Counted from the first letter of the stretch, positions 1-12,217 are shown. The stretch: DNA of 64,000 bases from Ascaphus truei (GCA_036426205.1 CM071573.1:73010580-73074579), one strand, 5' to 3'. Numbers and translations: made by a program. The notes: a model not told the origin generated them from the letters alone.

Positions 1-1645
1 TTAAATCATCTCCTTTTTCTGATTGCCAAATGCAAATTGACAACATATACTTCCAGATGTTGTCTTTACTGCCAAATATTGTATTGAAATGGAACCACTG
101 CAAAAAAATGGTGGGCATTGCCTATTGCTAATGCCCAAATAGGCTTTTTTTACCAACAGTTTAAAAGTTTAGGCTATACACACATGGTTTGAGTGGTCGT
201 GGGAGTGGGGAGCTTGCTTAGGAGCTCCCTTCCTCCTATTAGGCTCATCTGCCTATTTTTGTCAGGCTCCCCAGCCTTGTTCATATCCCACTGTGGGCTA
301 CAGTCATTCAGTACTGTATTGGAGTATTTCCCCCTTGAAGCCAATGTTTGCTCTGAGGAGTTTTTTAATACCCCTTATTTTAACTTTATATCATTAATAA
401 AAGTGTTTTTACAATATACATCAATTCATTACACTATTGGGTGTTCTGAGGTCTACATTTTCAAGATTGGTTCATTCCGTCAGTGTTTAACTATAGTATG
501 ATTGATTGCTGTTATGTAGGGGACCTACGGGTCTACTGGCCCCTCTTGGGTCAATTGTTTACCAGTTTTTAAATTGTGTTCACACACGATTGGTTGCTTC
601 ATATTTTTTAGCGTTTTTAATTTGATTGTATTCACCTGTGCTTTGGCAGGGTTTTTTGTTTTTATATTGCATGTTCAGTCACCTGCTCCCCACTCTTTGA
701 CAAAGTGCCCTAGCGGCGTGAAATGCGTAGGAGGGAGAACATGGGGACTGCACGGCTCATTTGTGTTTTCTCATTAAAGCCCATTTTTTCCTGACCGTGG
801 GTTTTGACCATCAATTAATGCCGTTTTCTTGCTGTTGCTCCGGATGCCTGCCTCTTCTCTCCTCACTTTCATCCATCGTGATCAGGACACACACCACTAG
901 GAAGAGTATAGGAGGTCTCATTGCTGTTGGCGCTGCCTGCACGCAGCTGCCAGGACGGGACCATCACAGCTACTGTGCATTACTACTACCCACTTGGAGT
1001 AGCATCACGTGAGCATTGTGACCAGGACATAGGTGAGAAGATATCTATTCCATGACTCTTGGTCCCCCTCCCTTTGCTAAGCGGCACTATACACTTACCT
1101 TTCTACAACACGGCACCAATACACACAGGTAAGACTGTGTGTCAGCATATCCCACAGAGCACAAGACAGTACACTTATACCATGTTACACAACCCCTTCT
1201 ATACATACATCCCTTACTGAACACCCCTTTAGTACCTGAAATCTACCTCCGGGTTCTGATGTGTGTAAGGTAGACACAGCTTTAATTATTCCACAACCTT
1301 TTCTAAAATTTCCTGAGCGGTAATGTTACGATTATTTTCTCATGGGAACAGAATGATAAATGTATTGTGTGTTATTAGAGCTGAAGGGTAGACTCAATCA
1401 GTGTGTATCTCCGCTTATTCTAACCTTTAAATTATATCTCTGGGCAGTAGAAAAAATACACTTAAGGAAAGCAGCCGAGAAGTGAATGGATGTTATTTCC
1501 GCAATCTTAAGCAAATGAAGTAGTATGTACAGTATTGTACACCAGCAAGGCTAATTCTAGAAAAGAAGTATATAGAAATACCAACGGATACAGTAACATC
1601 CCAATACTTTAATATTCTACAAACATTTTGTTAAATGGTCACCCC
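1..1645. other. no gene; one hammerhead-like motif
   Basis: I see no gene here. The short open frames lack any recognisable domain. The only structured signal is the hammerhead-like hairpin at 692-734, listed separately. Confidence 0.6.
692..734 (+). ncRNA. hammerhead-ribozyme-like motif (degenerate)
   Basis: The order is a CU-rich arm (CACTC), a core-like TTTGACAAAG, a short hairpin (GCC/GGC around CUAGC), GAAA, TGCGTA, then GGAG, which can pair back to the first arm. This is the layout of a type I hammerhead with a minimal stem III, as in Penelope-like elements. The catalytic core departs from CUGANGA, so self-cleavage is doubtful. It belongs to a dispersed set in this window. Confidence 0.35.
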
Positions 1646-2410
1646 TGTAAGGAATCGGGGAACGTGTCCCACGCAGCGTGTTCCCTCCTTAACTATGCTC
1701 CACACAACTCCGCGCCGCTTACAGAGCACACGGGCACACGGAGCTCCTTGTACCCAGCCAAGGAGGTTAACACCCCCCCCTCTTGCGGCGCGTGTATGTC
1801 GCGCGCAGCGCACACATGTGATGTCGTGAACCACTCCCCAGCTGCGAGGCAAATCACTCCCACCTGTCCCCTGCACCTTGCAGCGAATGTCTGCCTCCGC
1901 AGAGGCCACGCCTCCGCTCCTCCCTTCTGTCTGATTCGCCCAGCTCTACTATATATGCTCAGCTGTCTCACTCCAACATTGCTGAGCATAGTTCCTGGTA
2001 GCCTTGTGCTTTCCATGTCCCATTCCTAGCCTCTGCCTTGCCTTGTCCCTCTGCTGTTTGTTTTCTTGTGTACTGACCCGACTTGTCTTTGGACCTCTCT
2101 CTGTATAATGACCCCGGCTTGCCTCTGACTATGTGTACCTCTCCATCCCTGACCTCAGCTATTGGACACTCTACTACCCTGCTGGCTCCATCCTTTGACT
2201 TCGGCATTACGGACACCTACCATCCCACTGACACTGACCATCCTACGACCTCTGCAAGTATCGCAACTAACCCGCTCTCTCCAACCCAGACCCGGCAACG
2301 CTGACAGTCCACCCTCCAGGCGTGCCTCCGCTGCTGTGGGTGCGCAGTTTTACACTTTCCCACCTCTGCACCGGGGTCCCGCCTTGTTCATGGTGAGCGC
2401 AAGCGTTACA
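1646..2410 (+). mobile_element. solo LTR (Gypsy-like), 765 bp
   Basis: The segment starts TGTAA and ends TTACA, the TG...CA inverted ends of LTR retrotransposons. Its flanks are ACCCC at 1641-1645 and ACCAC at 2411-2415, a likely 5-bp target duplication with one mismatch. A TATA-like CTATATATGC lies near 1950, which suggests plus orientation. There is no internal region beside it, so it is a solo LTR left by recombination. It is C/T-rich and CpG-bearing compared with its flanks. Assignment to Gypsy is inference. Confidence 0.7.
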
Positions 2411-3179
2411 ACCACTCAGCTTGATGTGAACTCCACATATTTCAGTGTTAAAAATAGACACAAATAATAACATGTAACATTATTTGTGATGGTATTACAA
2501 TGTTTAAGACGCCATTGATTTCCCAAAAGACTCCATAGACATGCTCATTATTTTCATTTTATTTCAACTAAAATATATGTTGCTAATGACAATGCACGTT
2601 TAAGAGATCCAAGTTAGTAGCATGAAGTAGATGTTGTTTAACTGATGTGTTAACACTAAAAGAATAGCTATAAATGGAATAAAGCAGTGGTTTAAATGTA
2701 TTTTATGTCGTCGGAGTGTACAATATATTATTTGATTATATAAGGAATGAATATCAATTTACCTAAGAAAATCTCTGATGTCTTTACTGATTTGGTGGGA
2801 TAGCAGTGGCATATAATGTTCAGCTGCATTTGGGTATTATTAACAACAGTATTAAAGTCTACAGTTAGGCAAGCCCAATCAGGCAATGTAAGATAGTTTT
2901 CCCTGCAGTCCTGGAGTAGATATCCATTTGGAAACTAGTGAGACACTGCAAAGCTTAGTTGGGTTCCTTGTGTTTCCAAAGTAGTCTATCTCTGAGCAGA
3001 TTTTAATTTATATAGCACTCCATGGCTAGAAGCATATCTGGTTTCCAGTAATAGCAAAACAATATCTGAGACAGAGCCAGCTGCTGTTGTGGAAATAGAA
3101 TTGTCATGTGTTTAAGCTAAAGACTCAAGATGTTTTTCTTTAAAACCATCAGTATTCCCATTCTGTTAGAGGATAGATA
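2411..3179. other. unassigned intergenic sequence
   Basis: AT-rich, with no open frame of note and no repeat I recognise. Nothing else seen. Confidence 0.5.
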
Positions 3180-4102
3180 TGTAGCCCCCCCTTTGGGAAT
3201 AATATTGAATTAATGGGTTAATAGCCCTAACAGCATAACTGTGTGATCTCACACAGGGTAAAACCCCTCTCCCCTTACATGGTATAGAGTGAATTGGCAG
3301 AAAAGCTCTTCCCACTAAGTCTCGTGACCCATGAGATCACCATCAGTGTATATATAGTCAGCCAGAAGGTTCTAGAACTTAGGTTCCTGGGAGTGACAGT
3401 TGGAGAGCCTCACTTTTAATAATGTAAATATGTTGCCATGTATAAATGTGTACTAGAATTGATCTGTCCCCGTGTGTTGGTTTATAGTTAGGGGAAGTGC
3501 CCTACCCAGATAGCATACGTAGCAATGGCCATGGTGAATCCATTTATTCAGCTACAAGGAAGCCTATTCCCAAAAGGGGTACCCTAGGTAGGAACTTTAG
3601 TTGGATTGGCCCAACCGGAAGGTTCCTAGATAACTCACACGCAATCTCCCCAGAAGTTGCAATCGGTGTACTGTACCGGGATATTGATCCCGAAGCGGTA
3701 GATACCGCCCAAAGCTCAGAAGGGGCTCACTAGCAATGGAAATTACGGATGCTATACAGAACAGGGATGGTACAGCTCACCCAAAGAGAAACAAGCCTCA
3801 CTACCTCCCTACTGTATTAAGATGAGGGTACCTAGGGAAAAAGCAAACAGAACAAACAATATAAATTTATCAGTGGATGTGAATAGAGTGAAATGTGTTA
3901 GTGTACAGAGAGTTATCAACGGCTTTTAATAATGCTCCTGTTTGTACTATAAAGGTTCCTGGTGCTCATCATTATTTCATCAGCATACCTACACCCAGCC
4001 TACATGGATCCAGCACCCTCACAAGGTATGAGAGGCTAAGCAAAAGACATATACATACAGTAGTCAACTGATCTCCTTAAAAGCTGGGCATGGAGGGATA
4101 CA
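3180..4102 (+). mobile_element. probable solo LTR-like insertion, 923 bp
   Basis: The segment starts TGTAGCC and ends ATACA. The octamer GATAGATA lies directly before it (3172-3179) and directly after it (4103-4110), which fits insertion into a GATA repeat. A TATA-like TATATATAG lies near 3350. The 78-codon frame at 3497-3733 shows no known domain. Because the duplication sits in a microsatellite, the boundary could be coincidence. Confidence 0.45.
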
Positions 4103-4879
4103 GATAGATAGATATAAATGGGCTTGGTAAATGATATAAAAATACATTATTATTTAAAATACCTCTACGGGCATATAACTATCAGAAGCTAAGAAAAGGG
4201 GGTTGGGATTATGAGTCGTGGTTGATTTATGGAATATTTCTAACAAATGCTTCAAAAATGTGAAAAGAACAAATTAAGCACAATTACTAATTACCATAAC
4301 TTGCCATTATGACTTGTCATTCCAGCACAAGTTAGACTCGTTATTTGTTTGCTGGAGTGACATGCAACACATGACCTCATTACTATAGGCACACTTATCC
4401 ATCCAGGGTCAGACAACATCAGAGTTTGTATCAGAGGAAAAAATCTCCTGCTTCATCTTATTTTACATACTTTCTTACATCCTGCTGAATAAAGGCAGAG
4501 AAGAAGATGAAACAAGCTGCCATTTGTAAAGGTCTGAAGTTAAAGTAAATTGTGGTTTTAAGTAATGTAAGATTAATAAACATCTAATTCTTCATATATT
4601 CACTTTCATCTGCTCTCCTGCAGTTTGCTACTATTTACACATTTTTATAGCAAATGCAAATACCAAACACACACAATCCCTGCAACCTCACAGTTAGTGT
4701 TAGGACCTGCAAAGTTGTCATGCCGTGATGTGGCTGTAGGCTTATAATGCTTTGGACAAATAGTTTAAGTAAATCACATATAATTATGAGAAGACAAACA
4801 GATAAGTATTTACTATCATTTGGATGTTGCATTGGGGCTTTTTGTTTTTTGTTGTATAAAATAAAAATATTACATGTGA
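4103..4879. other. unassigned intergenic sequence
   Basis: AT-rich, starting with a short GATA repeat. No gene or clear repeat seen. Confidence 0.5.
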
Positions 4880-5335
4880 GCACATTCACATGTGTTTTGC
4901 AACCCTGCTTTTCACCATTATCTCATAGGCCGTGATTATTGTGGTGGCGTGCGTGCGCGACAGAGAGCGCGTGACGTCACGTGTGCCTGCCGCTCGTGCG
5001 AAACCTGCACTGAGGTACTAGGTGACAGGGAGGCGTGGACGTGATGTCACGTGAGCGGTTCGCCCTCATTGGCTGAACTGCGCACGTGACCCGGCCATCG
5101 CACGGCAAGGACAAAATTATTTATCTGTCTGAGAACCGCACGCGCAGCCGCACTCTCTATGACCTGCCTCAAAGCCAGCCTTTTGTTCGCGACGTGCGCG
5201 AACGCAACCACTATAATCATGGCCTTAGCATACAGTGCTTCCACTGCAGCCAGGGATTCTGGGTAATGACATGCAAATGAGCACACAGTGTTACCTTTTA
5301 CTTCATATCCATTCTAACATAGACCCCTATAAGAT
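4880..5335 (+). repeat. older dispersed repeat, split by a MITE
   Basis: The outer parts (4880-4927 and 5228-5335) match, in order, the segment at 34620-34765: TTTCACCATTAT, then AGTGCTTCCACTGCAGC, ATGACATGCAAATGAGCACA, and a tail ending in CCCCT. The central 297 bp is absent from the second copy and is the MITE at 4928-5224. The family itself is not identified. Confidence 0.6.
4928..5224. mobile_element. PIF/Harbinger-like MITE
   Basis: The ends are inverted: GGCCGTGATTAT at the left and ATAATCATGGCC at the right. The flanking trinucleotides are ATA and TTA, close to the TWA duplication of PIF/Harbinger elements. The interior is GC- and CpG-rich and resembles 51555-51885, including TTCGCCCTCATTGG against TTCACCCTCATTGG. 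It has no coding capacity. It sits inside the repeat at 4880-5335. Confidence 0.65.
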
Positions 5336-6703
5336 TATAGCACGTCTTGGGAAAACAGGGGAGCGCAGGTATCAATATGCAAAAAATAGAAAAGCACACA
5401 TAGTGACGTCATCAGCCACTGCCTGGTAGTTTACCAACTGTTTCCCGGTGAGATGAACTGTATCTCCTAGCATGTCTACCGCATGTACTGTGCAGACTCC
5501 ATCATCGGATGCCGATAGAAGCACAACGAGTGTGCCACACATAGGAAACAGAGGTTCCCTGTTCCGGCCGTCTTATTGGTTGTGCCAGCTGATCTTGACG
5601 GCTCCCGCGGTCCAGAACGTGAGGTCCAAGACGGAGGAGACTGGAGCTGGTGATAACACTCGTTTTATGTGCCCATTTGATTTTATGACACTGTAAGTGT
5701 TAATTTTATTGCGTGTATAAAAGATATTATTGTGTTACGCTATGGAAGCCTCTCTTTCCATAACCCTGATTGTCGAGGTTGCCGTGTATGCTGTTCACAT
5801 TACACCAGATATCCAGCTGTGGGGTTCATCTACCACTACAGAGTCAAGCATTTGCCACTGATCTCTGACATGACTGATTATATTTGACACCACGTGAGTC
5901 TCCATTCACTTGATACAATCACATCACATTGTTTGAATTAACTTTATTTGCATTATGTGTGCTTTTCTATTTTTTGCATATTGATACCTGCGCTCTCCTT
6001 GTTTTCCCAAGACGTGCTACAATAGAAGTGGAGTTTGCAGATCGTCCACTAAAGGATTTTTTGAGCTGCAATTTTGTTCACCATTTATTTATTTGTTGTT
6101 CACTTTATATCTGTATTTAATCACGGCTATATTGCCTTTATCACTGCGCCACCCATTTTTGCAATGATTGCATATTTCTGTCCCTATAAGATTATGTCTG
6201 CCGCATTACACAACTTTTTCAGCACAGCCTGGGCTAAAGAAGTGCAGAGCCAGTAACCTACTCACAGACAGTTGTTTCAGCCTTTTTGGTCTCATCAGTG
6301 GGAGGATGGTAATAATACTGGCTTTGCACATTTTTATAGATATTTTAAAATAATAGTTATAATTCCCTGTACTCTATTATGACTTACTATGACTTACTAC
6401 CTAAATCCAATGTCACATTACGGATTGGGCAATCCAATCCAACATACCAATGCCAAAAAAGACAAGGAAAGGGTAAACAAGGATATTTGCTGTGCAAACT
6501 CTTATTGAACATTAGATAAAGTGTGCAGCCAGGGTAATTTCTTTGCTGGAGGAAATCAAACTTCTCCAGGTCACCATGAATATAAACGTACTTACATTTC
6601 AGTGGTACTGCTATTAGTTCCCTTTGGTACTTGGTGGGATTGCCATGTTAAAGTGACTAAAACTGCTCCTGTGTTAATTGGACAATTCATCCCATAGTAT
6701 TAG
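5336..6703. other. unassigned sequence
   Basis: Several short open frames without recognisable domains. No RNA gene seen, and no repeat I can define from this window alone. Confidence 0.45.
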
Positions 6704-7862
6704 TGTAGCCAGGTCCCCCTCTTACCTCCATGCTGCGTGACAGGGCCGCAGTGAGGTTGCTACGGTGCATGGAGCAGTGAGCGGGTTGCCGACGTTCCGA
6801 CGAGGGCACTGCCATTTTGTATTATGCCGCGCATACGCAGAAGCCATCGTGCATGTGCAGTAGGTTCACCAAGTGCGGTGGCCATCTTGCTTCACCCCAC
6901 GCATGCGCATGAGGCTCTGCAGTGGCGGCCATTACACTCATAACTCCGCAGGGGAACTCAGTCCCAGTAGCCTCTGGGGCTACACCACATGGGGAAATAC
7001 AGCAAATAGGGCTGCTGCATACCCGGCTCCTAGAAAAGGATACATTTAGCATGCTCAGGAGACCACGCCAGTCAGAAGAGGAACCTCAACGGAGCAGGTA
7101 GGGTCCAGGGAGTAGTGCTCCCTTGGACTAGGCCAGATATCCCCCCTTAAGCCCCAGATAGGCCCAGACTCACAATAGGTTGTGGCTACTATAGGGAAAG
7201 CCCATAGCTAGGGCCCTTTCCCCAGTAGCTGCTTATAGTCAGTGTACATCACCGTGAGATGCCACACGGTGATTGCGGCCTGTGGTCTGGGACCAGACCA
7301 CTTCTGTTGTAAGAGACTCTGTATGGTGTTACTATCCACGTAGGAATTTACCCCATGTGGAGGCGGACGCCATCGCTGATGATGACAGATTTGGATCAGA
7401 CGGATCTCCTTGTAAATCTGCAGTACCCGGGTGCTGGAGCTCCGGGCAACTACCTCAACAAGTGTACAAACATTCATGGGATAGCACTATCGCCTACACT
7501 TTTGGGTGGTCTCTGACATTGGGGAAAAGGACATCAGTGTATTGGTGCCAAGCACCCTATATACTTTGGAGACACTAATGGGCGGTATCAGGTTGGGGCA
7601 TATTATACTGTGTGGTACAGGGTACTGTTTCTTGTGTTCAGTAAAGGTTGTTATTATATACCTGAGTGTGTGTATTATTGGTATTGTTCCTGTTAGGGGC
7701 TTATCCTACACTTTGGTATCCCTTACAGATGGAGGCACTGCACTGAGACTAAACAGATATCACCCCAGGCCCCCAGTGGTGGAGGCTCAGGCCTCCTGGT
7801 TGCCAGACAGGTAATGGCAGTACCGGTAGTTCCTTCCCAAGTATGGGGGAACAAAGGCTACA
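6704..7862 (+). mobile_element. solo LTR, family L-A copy 1, 1159 bp
   Basis: It starts TGTAGCC and ends GGCTACA, perfect 7-bp inverted ends. TTAG lies at 6700-6703 and again at 7863-7866, an exact 4-bp target duplication. The same family lies in the opposite orientation at 16260-17389. Shared landmarks are GTCTGGGACCAGACC, GGAGGCTCAGGCCT and ACAGGTAATGGCAG. The first third has several GCGCATGCGC-like words, resembling NRF1 sites, which may be promoter elements. Confidence 0.8.
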
Positions 7863-9050
7863 TTAGCAAACACAGCATATTGAATTTATTTTAAAAATAA
7901 TTGACAGTCTTTATAAAGCAGTAAAAGATGTGAAATCTTATATGATTTTTAAAAATAAATCAGATCTGTAATGTTAGATAATAATGACTGTTTTTCATGT
8001 TTTATTCAACTTAATGTCATTTTTAATGAGTTTAAATATACTGAGAATCTTTCGGTTTCTATAGCAGGTTTTAGCTCACCTCCCCAGCAGAGCAAGATCT
8101 TTGTAACACATTTCTTTGTGATCATTTGTTGCCAATGTTCCCAGCAGTGTGATCTGTAAACTGTAACAGTAGTCAATGTTGCCTTAGTAATTACAGAGAT
8201 ACATTGTACCTGCTGAGTTACACTGACTGAAGGTTTGATTTGAACTGAAAGGTGGCCATTTAGTTAGGCACACAATAAGGATTTTTAAAGATTTATAATA
8301 GGAGCACCATACTGTATGATTACCAGCTTAGGTAAGAATGAAACCGGTACATTGCTGCATGTTTTACATATTAAAATAAGAAAAAAGAAAGAAGAAAAAA
8401 TAATGGTGGGGGGGGGGGGGGGGTAGATGTAGTATTGCTACTTTAATGGATATCTGAAGAAGTTACAGTAGGTTCCCAATTGTTTGAAAGCAAAAATACC
8501 CACATTGTAATTATTAGGTATAAGAATAATAGACGCCAAAGGGATGAATTACACAACACATCTTTGCATTAACTGAAAAACTGCAACAACGAATGTTAAC
8601 ACTTTTAAGTTAATAAGTTACATAATTTTAATCATTTTGGGCTTTCTGAGCTTGAAATGCCATGACCCAAAATGCATTAAGGGTTTTTATGGTAACAGTC
8701 TGATCCTTTGATCATAGTTGCTTCATCAAGCCCTTTTCAGAAAGTAACAGTGACACTTTTCTATGCTATTACACATTCATTAAAACATTATTCATCGGTA
8801 CTGTAATTATACATAAACACTAAAACATTTATTACACAATACTCTGATAGACCCTTTGGTAGGAAATGGATCATATTTAAAACCATTATCCTAAATTGGC
8901 ATTACTGTTAAAAACTTGCTACATTCTATTTTATGTTATTCCCAGTTTGCAGTAACCATATCTACCTTTTCGGCCTAACTAATTGTGGTTATGGGAAAGA
9001 ATAAACTTTACTCACTTTCGTTCAGTGAGATTTTACAGGATGATGCAAAG
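7863..9050. other. unassigned sequence with a G16 run
   Basis: AT-rich with no gene seen. A homopolymer of 16 G lies at 8408-8423. A weak inverted repeat (GGGCTTTCTGA against TTTCAGAAAG) spans about 8639-8745. Confidence 0.5.
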
Positions 9051-9259
9051 CTGGGGGTCTCCACTCTGGTCATTAAGATCTCCCAACAGGTCAGGTTTTA
9101 ACGATATCCCAGTGTTATTGAGCCACCTGTGCTGAAGCAGGGACACATTGAGCCACCTATCCTGAAGCAGGGATTGATTCAGCCAATTGTGCTGAAGCAT
9201 GGATATCCCTAAAACCTGACCTGTTGGGAGGTCTTAAGGACGGGAGTTGAGAAACCCTG
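9051..9259. mobile_element. hAT-like palindromic MITE (family P)
   Basis: The two halves are inverted copies: AACAGGTCAGGTTTTAA on the left and AAAACCTGACCTGTTGGG on the right, with GAGCCACCTGTGCTGAAGCA units in the middle. The ends resemble the Charlie-type hAT terminus CAGGGGTGGCCAAC. The flanks ATGCAAAG and ATGTAAGA match at 5 of 8 positions, a weak 8-bp duplication. Other copies lie at 15961, 19250, 39041 and 42435. Confidence 0.65.
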
Positions 9260-9390
9260 ATGTAAGAAGATCCAAGCTGTCCTTGTGGTTGTGCTCCTGG
9301 GATTTTGTTCTGAAGAATTATTGAAAACCTGTTGAGAAGCATTGCATCATTATTCTAAGTCTTCATTATTTTTTTTATACTGTATATTGG

Positions 9391-9436
9391 AACTCCTTGA
9401 TAAAGTGTTTTTGTAACATGAAACACGTAGGAGAGT
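9391..9436 (+). ncRNA. hammerhead-like motif (degenerate)
   Basis: ACTCC, then TTGATAAAGTG, a loop, CATGAAACACGTA, then GGAGAGT. The CTCC and GGAG arms can form stem I. The core reads UUGAUAA rather than CUGAUGA, so activity is unlikely. It shares its layout with 54734-54777. Confidence 0.4.
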
Positions 9437-10539
9437 GAGTACCTCCACTTTTGTAGATGGATCAATAAAGGAATATTTTTAATACTACTCGTTTGGGACC
9501 CACTTTTGGCTGTTGCGCCAGAATCACCTTGTTTCTCAGATTTACCCCTCTACTCCAGGCTGCACGCTCACCACGACTTCAGGATCAAGAGATTTCTGTG
9601 AGTACTTTCTCATTCATGATTGCTCAATGTGAGTCCAGAGACCATCCCAATTAGGGTTTGATGGGGGTTGTTTAGCCTTACACCTTACCCTTCAGGGAAT
9701 ATTGGCCCACTTGGGGACTTTACTATTTACAAGCAGTTTATCCATATCCTTATCCAGTCCTGTTTTATGCATACATATTGAAGGGATTCAGTGCTGAAGC
9801 GCTTTTGTCACTTGGAATTTAGACTGTATATTGGTCTCCACCTTTCCTTTTCTTTCACTTCTGTTTATCACATTTCCACATGTGATTATTATTTTCATGA
9901 ATAAGCACAAAAGGCTATTTTGAGATTATTCACAGAAATGTAACTCACTGAGCATTGGGTTTATTAATTATCAATTATTGTTCACAGTATTGGAGGCACG
10001 CTCTTATTTTCTTTTATTTCCAAAATGTCCTTTGACTGGTAAGCTGAACAAATTATACAGTAAATACAGACCATGCTGAGTTTTGAAGACAGTCTTCAAA
10101 GTGATCAACCAGCATGAATGAAGGATCTGTAGGGGGATGCATTATGTAAATTGAACTGCACCAACGATAAGATATAATTCTTAAAAGTGACTTACATGCA
10201 TCTAATCAAAAGGACAGTCCCTCCTGAAAGCAGTGGACTAGTGATAGTGGTGTGCGTAATTAGTTAAATGTTGGTGATACACCTTTAAAAAAAAAAAATC
10301 TGCAGATATAATGGTCCAATGGATGGATGGTGGAATATGATCCTATAAATAAATGCCAGAAATATTGAAGTACTGCAAAAGTGAGTTTACAGTATAACCG
10401 CAAAGGTGAAAAGCTACTTATAATGGAGCTGTGAAAATCAGCATGATTGGATAATAACCCCGGTACCGCAGTGGTGCATGAAAACACAGCATCCACGAGT
10501 TGCATGCTGGTAAGCGCTGCATCAGCTGACGGGTGTCTC
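9437..10539. other. unassigned sequence
   Basis: No gene seen. The segment from about 10270 onward resembles the flank of the hammerhead-like loci and may be part of the same retroelement type. Confidence 0.35.
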
Positions 10540-10585
10540 GAAATCAGGCGCGTTTGGGATTGTCCCCCTCATCACCAGTGGGTGA
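10540..10585 (-). ncRNA. hammerhead-like motif (degenerate)
   Basis: On the minus strand, GTGATGAGGGGGACAATCCC is followed by AAACGCGCCTGA. The core retains UGAUGA and a GGGG/UCCC stem II. The expected GAAA reads CAAA. Probably a decayed copy. Confidence 0.3.
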
Positions 10586-11199
10586 TATCAGTGTGATGAG
10601 AAGCGTCCATGCACCGTGCTCTCCGATAGAAATCCCACAGCTGTGTGTGCGATGGAGGCCGGCAGGTTTCATTAGTTCTTAAATAGTGTGTGGAGGAGAA
10701 CACAAAGCGCAAGAACTCCTCTCACGGGTGAGAATATCACAGGGAATCAAGTAACGACGTTGGCAGCATATGTAGGAAGAAAAAAAGAAAAATATAGTGC
10801 AACACAGTTTTAATTAACAAACAATACTAGAACAGGGAGCTCTAGTTCACTCACATGCTCCAGAATAAATTAAAGCAGTTTAACCACTCTGGGTTCAGTA
10901 GCGACGCAGCTTTGCTTGGCTCTGCTCAGCTTTCCTCGTCTCTCACTTCTGCACTCGGGCGGCATCTGATGTCACGGACCTGCTCTTCCAATCCTCCACT
11001 GGTTGGTGTCAGTGTCAGCGCGAGATGTTTCAGCAGGGAGACGCAGAGAAAACAGCTGACGGCACAGCAGAGAGTCTACACTGCTTCATGGGTCACGGGA
11101 TACCTTATGCGAGTTGGCATATATAAAATTAGGTAAATACAACCTCATGAACAACAACACATGACATATTACACAGTGTCATGATTTATTTAACAAAAA
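10586..11199. other. unassigned sequence
   Basis: Contains a 93-codon plus-strand frame (10855-11136) with no recognised domain. Otherwise nothing I can name. Confidence 0.35.
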
Positions 11200-11225
11200 T
11201 AAAGCCATATAATTCTTGCACTCAC

Positions 11226-11290
11226 CCTTGCCAGGCTGCCATGATGAAGGCCGTCCCCTTCCTCATCCCGTCCATGTCCACCGGTGCTGC
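11226..11290 (-). CDS. R1 copy A exon-like block 2' (diverged duplicate)
   Basis: Reading leftward, the block contains ATGGACGGGATGAGGAAGG and ends at a GTGAGT donor-like site. It lines up with exon block 2 at 12218-12276 and with copies B and C, but its codons differ. It looks like a diverged duplicate of that block lying beyond exon 3. Whether it is ever used is unknown. Confidence 0.3.
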
Positions 11291-11638
11291 AAACAATACA
11301 GAAGTATAAAAAAAAGACAATCTAATGTCCCCTAACCCCTTAATCACCTTAGCGTTTAGTAACTGCTAGAGTAATTAAAGGGTTTACCCACCCTCCCCCA
11401 CTACCCACCCGGGAGGCCTAAACACCCTCCCCCACTACCCACACCAGGAGGTCTAACCACCCACCCTTGGGGACAATACCCCCTTCACCCACCCCCGCTA
11501 CCCACAATGAAAACAATACACAGAACAGACCCACTACCCACCTCCTAGGCCCCACAATAAACATTACCATATTTAATAAATAATACACCAACTCTGTGCC
11601 CCCCCATAAAAACACGATTTATTATTTTACATACAGGC

Positions 11639-12047
11639 TTAATACCCCAGCCCAACGGGGGTCCCCGGTGGACCTGATGGGTTTACGCAGGCCCCACAGT
11701 GCTCCCTGAGGGGTGCCCACGGGTCTTTGGGGGCCTCCGGGTGGTCCCCGCTAAGCACCATGGGCCTCCTGATTGTCCATGCAGGCCCCAATGGGGTACA
11801 TGGGTGGTCCCTGTGGGTGTCTGTAGGTCCATGGGTCATCCCCACAGGTGTCTGGGGCCAACCTGGTGGTTCCCACGGGGGGTCTGTGGCCCTTGGATGG
11901 TCCCTGCGGGTCTGTGGGGCCCCCACAGCTGTGGGGCCCTTGGTTCTTCCCTGCAGGTGTCCCCCGTGGGTCCGCTGGTGGTACCCGTGGGTGTCCAGTT
12001 GTCCTCAGGTGGTCTCCATGGGTCCCCGCAGTCCTGCGATACCAATC
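11639..12047 (-). CDS. R1 copy A exon 3: expanded Pro/Gly/Thr-rich repeat exon
   Basis: On the minus strand the block follows an acceptor-like ATACAG and opens with the codons for DWYRRTAGTHGDHL. It continues as a low-complexity chain rich in Pro, Gly, Thr, Asp and Trp, and ends in GLGY followed by TAA at 11639-11641. The DNA is a degenerate minisatellite built around words like GGTCCCCATGGGTGTCTG. Copies B and C have the same start (WYRRPAVTH and WYPRPEGT) and a stop at the same place, but are much shorter. The single frame is not open from end to end in this copy, since its two ends lie in different frames. An AATAAA follows the stop on the same strand. Function unknown. Confidence 0.5.
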
Positions 12048-12217
12048 CTGTATGTAAAAAATAAACATGTCATACATTTCAATCAATACAACACCCCCCC
12101 ACCAAACACATACAGTATGGGCAAAATAACTATTATCCTGAAATGGTAACAGATTATTTGCCCATTATTTAACACATTAGCCAGCATAAATAAAGTAAAT
12201 CAACCCGTTCTACTTAC

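Noticed and set aside
1968..2304. Open frames at the LTR 3' half as a host exon
   Set aside because: They lie within a TG...CA segment with a likely 5-bp duplication; better explained as LTR sequence.
8639..8745. Inverted repeat with TTGATGAAGC as another hammerhead
   Set aside because: No GAAA followed by a YGCGT-like word and no pairing stem I; the layout does not fit.
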